Of a stretch of 64,000 nt of DNA, positions 63,334 through 64,000 are shown piece by piece. Position numbers and translations under genes: made by a program. The notes under the pieces were generated by a model. It was given only the letters and a program-made list of their open reading frames with translations. It was not told where the DNA came from and searched no databases. The stretch is from SHVO01 sp041905795. Its GTDB lineage: Bacteria; Pseudomonadota; Alphaproteobacteria; Rhodospirillales; Rhodospirillaceae. The stretch's first letter is position 1. Every line of letters starts with the position of its first letter. Where the stretch lies: the NCBI GenBank assembly GCA_041905795.1, contig JAYRKL010000003.1, positions 124,001-188,000 on the forward strand. Direction: 5' to 3'.

Positions 63334-64000
63334 TCAGGTTGCGCGGGTCAGCTTCAGGATCTGCGCCGCAACCGCGTCCCAGGCGACCGGCTTGCCGGCG
63401 ACGTCGTCCACGCCCGCCTCCCGGAAGCCGCGCACCCGTTCGGGGATCAGGTCGGCGGTGATGGCGATGATCGGCACGCGCCGCCCGCCGCGCGCGGCCT
63501 CGGCGGCGCGGATGGCGCGCACCGCATCGGGACCGTTCATGATCGGCATATGCATATCCATGAGGATGCAGTCATAGCCGCCGGCCGCGGCCTCCTTGAG
63601 CGCCGCCAAGCCGTCGCCGACGATGGTGCAGGCATGCCCCCACTGCTCCATCTTGATTTCCAGGATCAGTCGCATGGCGGCGTCATCCTCGGCCGCCAGC
63701 AGCTTCAGCGCGCGCACCGGCCCCCGCGGCCCAATGGGCGGCAGGGTGGGCAGCGGGGCCGGCGCCGCGGCGACAACGGCCGGCGCTTCGGCCGGCGCCA
63801 CCGGGATCCTGACCGTGAACACCGAGCCGCGGCCCGGCTTGGAGGTGAAGCTGAGCGTACCGCCCATGGTCTCCACCAAGCCGCGGCAGATGGCCAGGCC
63901 CAGGCCGGAGCCGCCGTATTTGCGCGAGATCGAGGAATCGCCCTGCACGAACGGCTCGAAGATCGCCGTATGCTGCTCGGGCGTTATGCCGATGCCGGTG
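63334..64000 (-). CDS. Hybrid histidine kinase, C-terminal part (truncated by the window edge)
   Basis: The frame enters at position 64000 with TGIGITPEQHTAIFEPFVQ, the G1 and F boxes of a histidine-kinase ATPase, followed by the G2 box GGSGLGLAI. A linker rich in Ala and Pro leads to a receiver domain with acidic EDD, the phosphoacceptor Asp in CILMDMHMPIMNG, and lysine in VAGKPVAWD. The N-terminal sensory and dimerisation regions lie beyond the window. It is divergent from no visible partner; purT lies downstream, 73 bases away. Confidence 0.9.
   Translation of the reverse strand, partial: TGIGITPEQHTAIFEPFVQGDSSISRKYGGSGLGLAICRGLVETMGGTLSFTSKPGRGSVFTVRIPVAPAEAPAVVAAAPAPLPTLPPIGPRGPVRALKLLAAEDDAAMRLILEIKMEQWGHACTIVGDGLAALKEAAAGGYDCILMDMHMPIMNGPDAVRAIRAAEAARGGRRVPIIAITADLIPERVRGFREAGVDDVAGKPVAWDAVAAQILKLTRAT

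Overview
The window is high-GC bacterial chromosome with dense, short-spaced genes and long conserved housekeeping blocks. The gene orders lptF-lptD-surA-pdxA-rsmA, fabD-fabG-acpP-fabF-mltG and rpsF-rpsR-DUF2232-rplI ... dnaB-alr-mlaEF-radA-cvpA-purF-SDR, together with a DUF2794 gene, point to an alphaproteobacterium (inference from synteny; family not determined). No tRNA, rRNA, CRISPR array, integrase, transposase or prophage gene was seen. Intergenic spaces instead carry several families of small palindromic repeats.

Layout. 1-4.8 kb: mreB, a 0.68-kb gap, miaA, a small hypothetical gene and leucyl aminopeptidase. 5.0-10.6 kb: an operon of a solitary CoxL-type molybdenum hydroxylase, cysQ, a Sua5/TsaC enzyme and a GlcD-type FAD oxidoreductase. 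10.8-13.3 kb: two related beta-barrel proteins (one with an OmpA domain) and a small secreted protein. 13.6-22.0 kb: envelope biogenesis (lptF, lptD, surA), pdxA and rsmA, converging on gmk-yicC. 22.1-25.2 kb: a signalling island with a PAS-GGDEF-EAL protein divergent from a single-domain response regulator plus a KaiB-like protein. 25.2-27.2 kb: an Nramp-related transporter overlapping a TerC gene. 27.5-32.1 kb: mltG and the fab cluster. 32.5-34.7 kb: ribosomal operon. 35-38 kb: CobW GTPase, WD40 protein, uppP, small coiled-coil protein. 38.8-47.7 kb: dnaB, alr, mlaEF, radA, cvpA, purF and an SDR gene. 47.8-51.5 kb: der, bamB and a YfgM-like gene. 51.9-57.5 kb: small orphan genes, DUF2794, methyltransferase, MarR/VOC pair, exported VOC protein and a GT39-type membrane protein. 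57.6-62.1 kb: an amino-acid-type ABC importer with a fused permease-ATPase, an M24 protein with substituted metal ligands and two RidA genes. 62.1-64.0 kb: purT and the end of a hybrid histidine kinase.

The most notable items are: (1) a KaiB/response-regulator pair next to a c-di-GMP enzyme, with no kaiC in view; (2) a possible catabolic module of fused ABC importer, creatinase-like M24 protein and two RidA proteins, one with an export signal; (3) mosaic palindromic intergenic elements that supply stop codons, leaders or ribosome-binding regions to neighbouring genes, two of which share a nested pair of GC hairpins; (4) absence of lptG from its usual place between lptF and lptD; (5) short segmental duplications at the 3' ends of lptD and of a small orphan gene. 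All functions are read from motifs and gene context; no database search was run.
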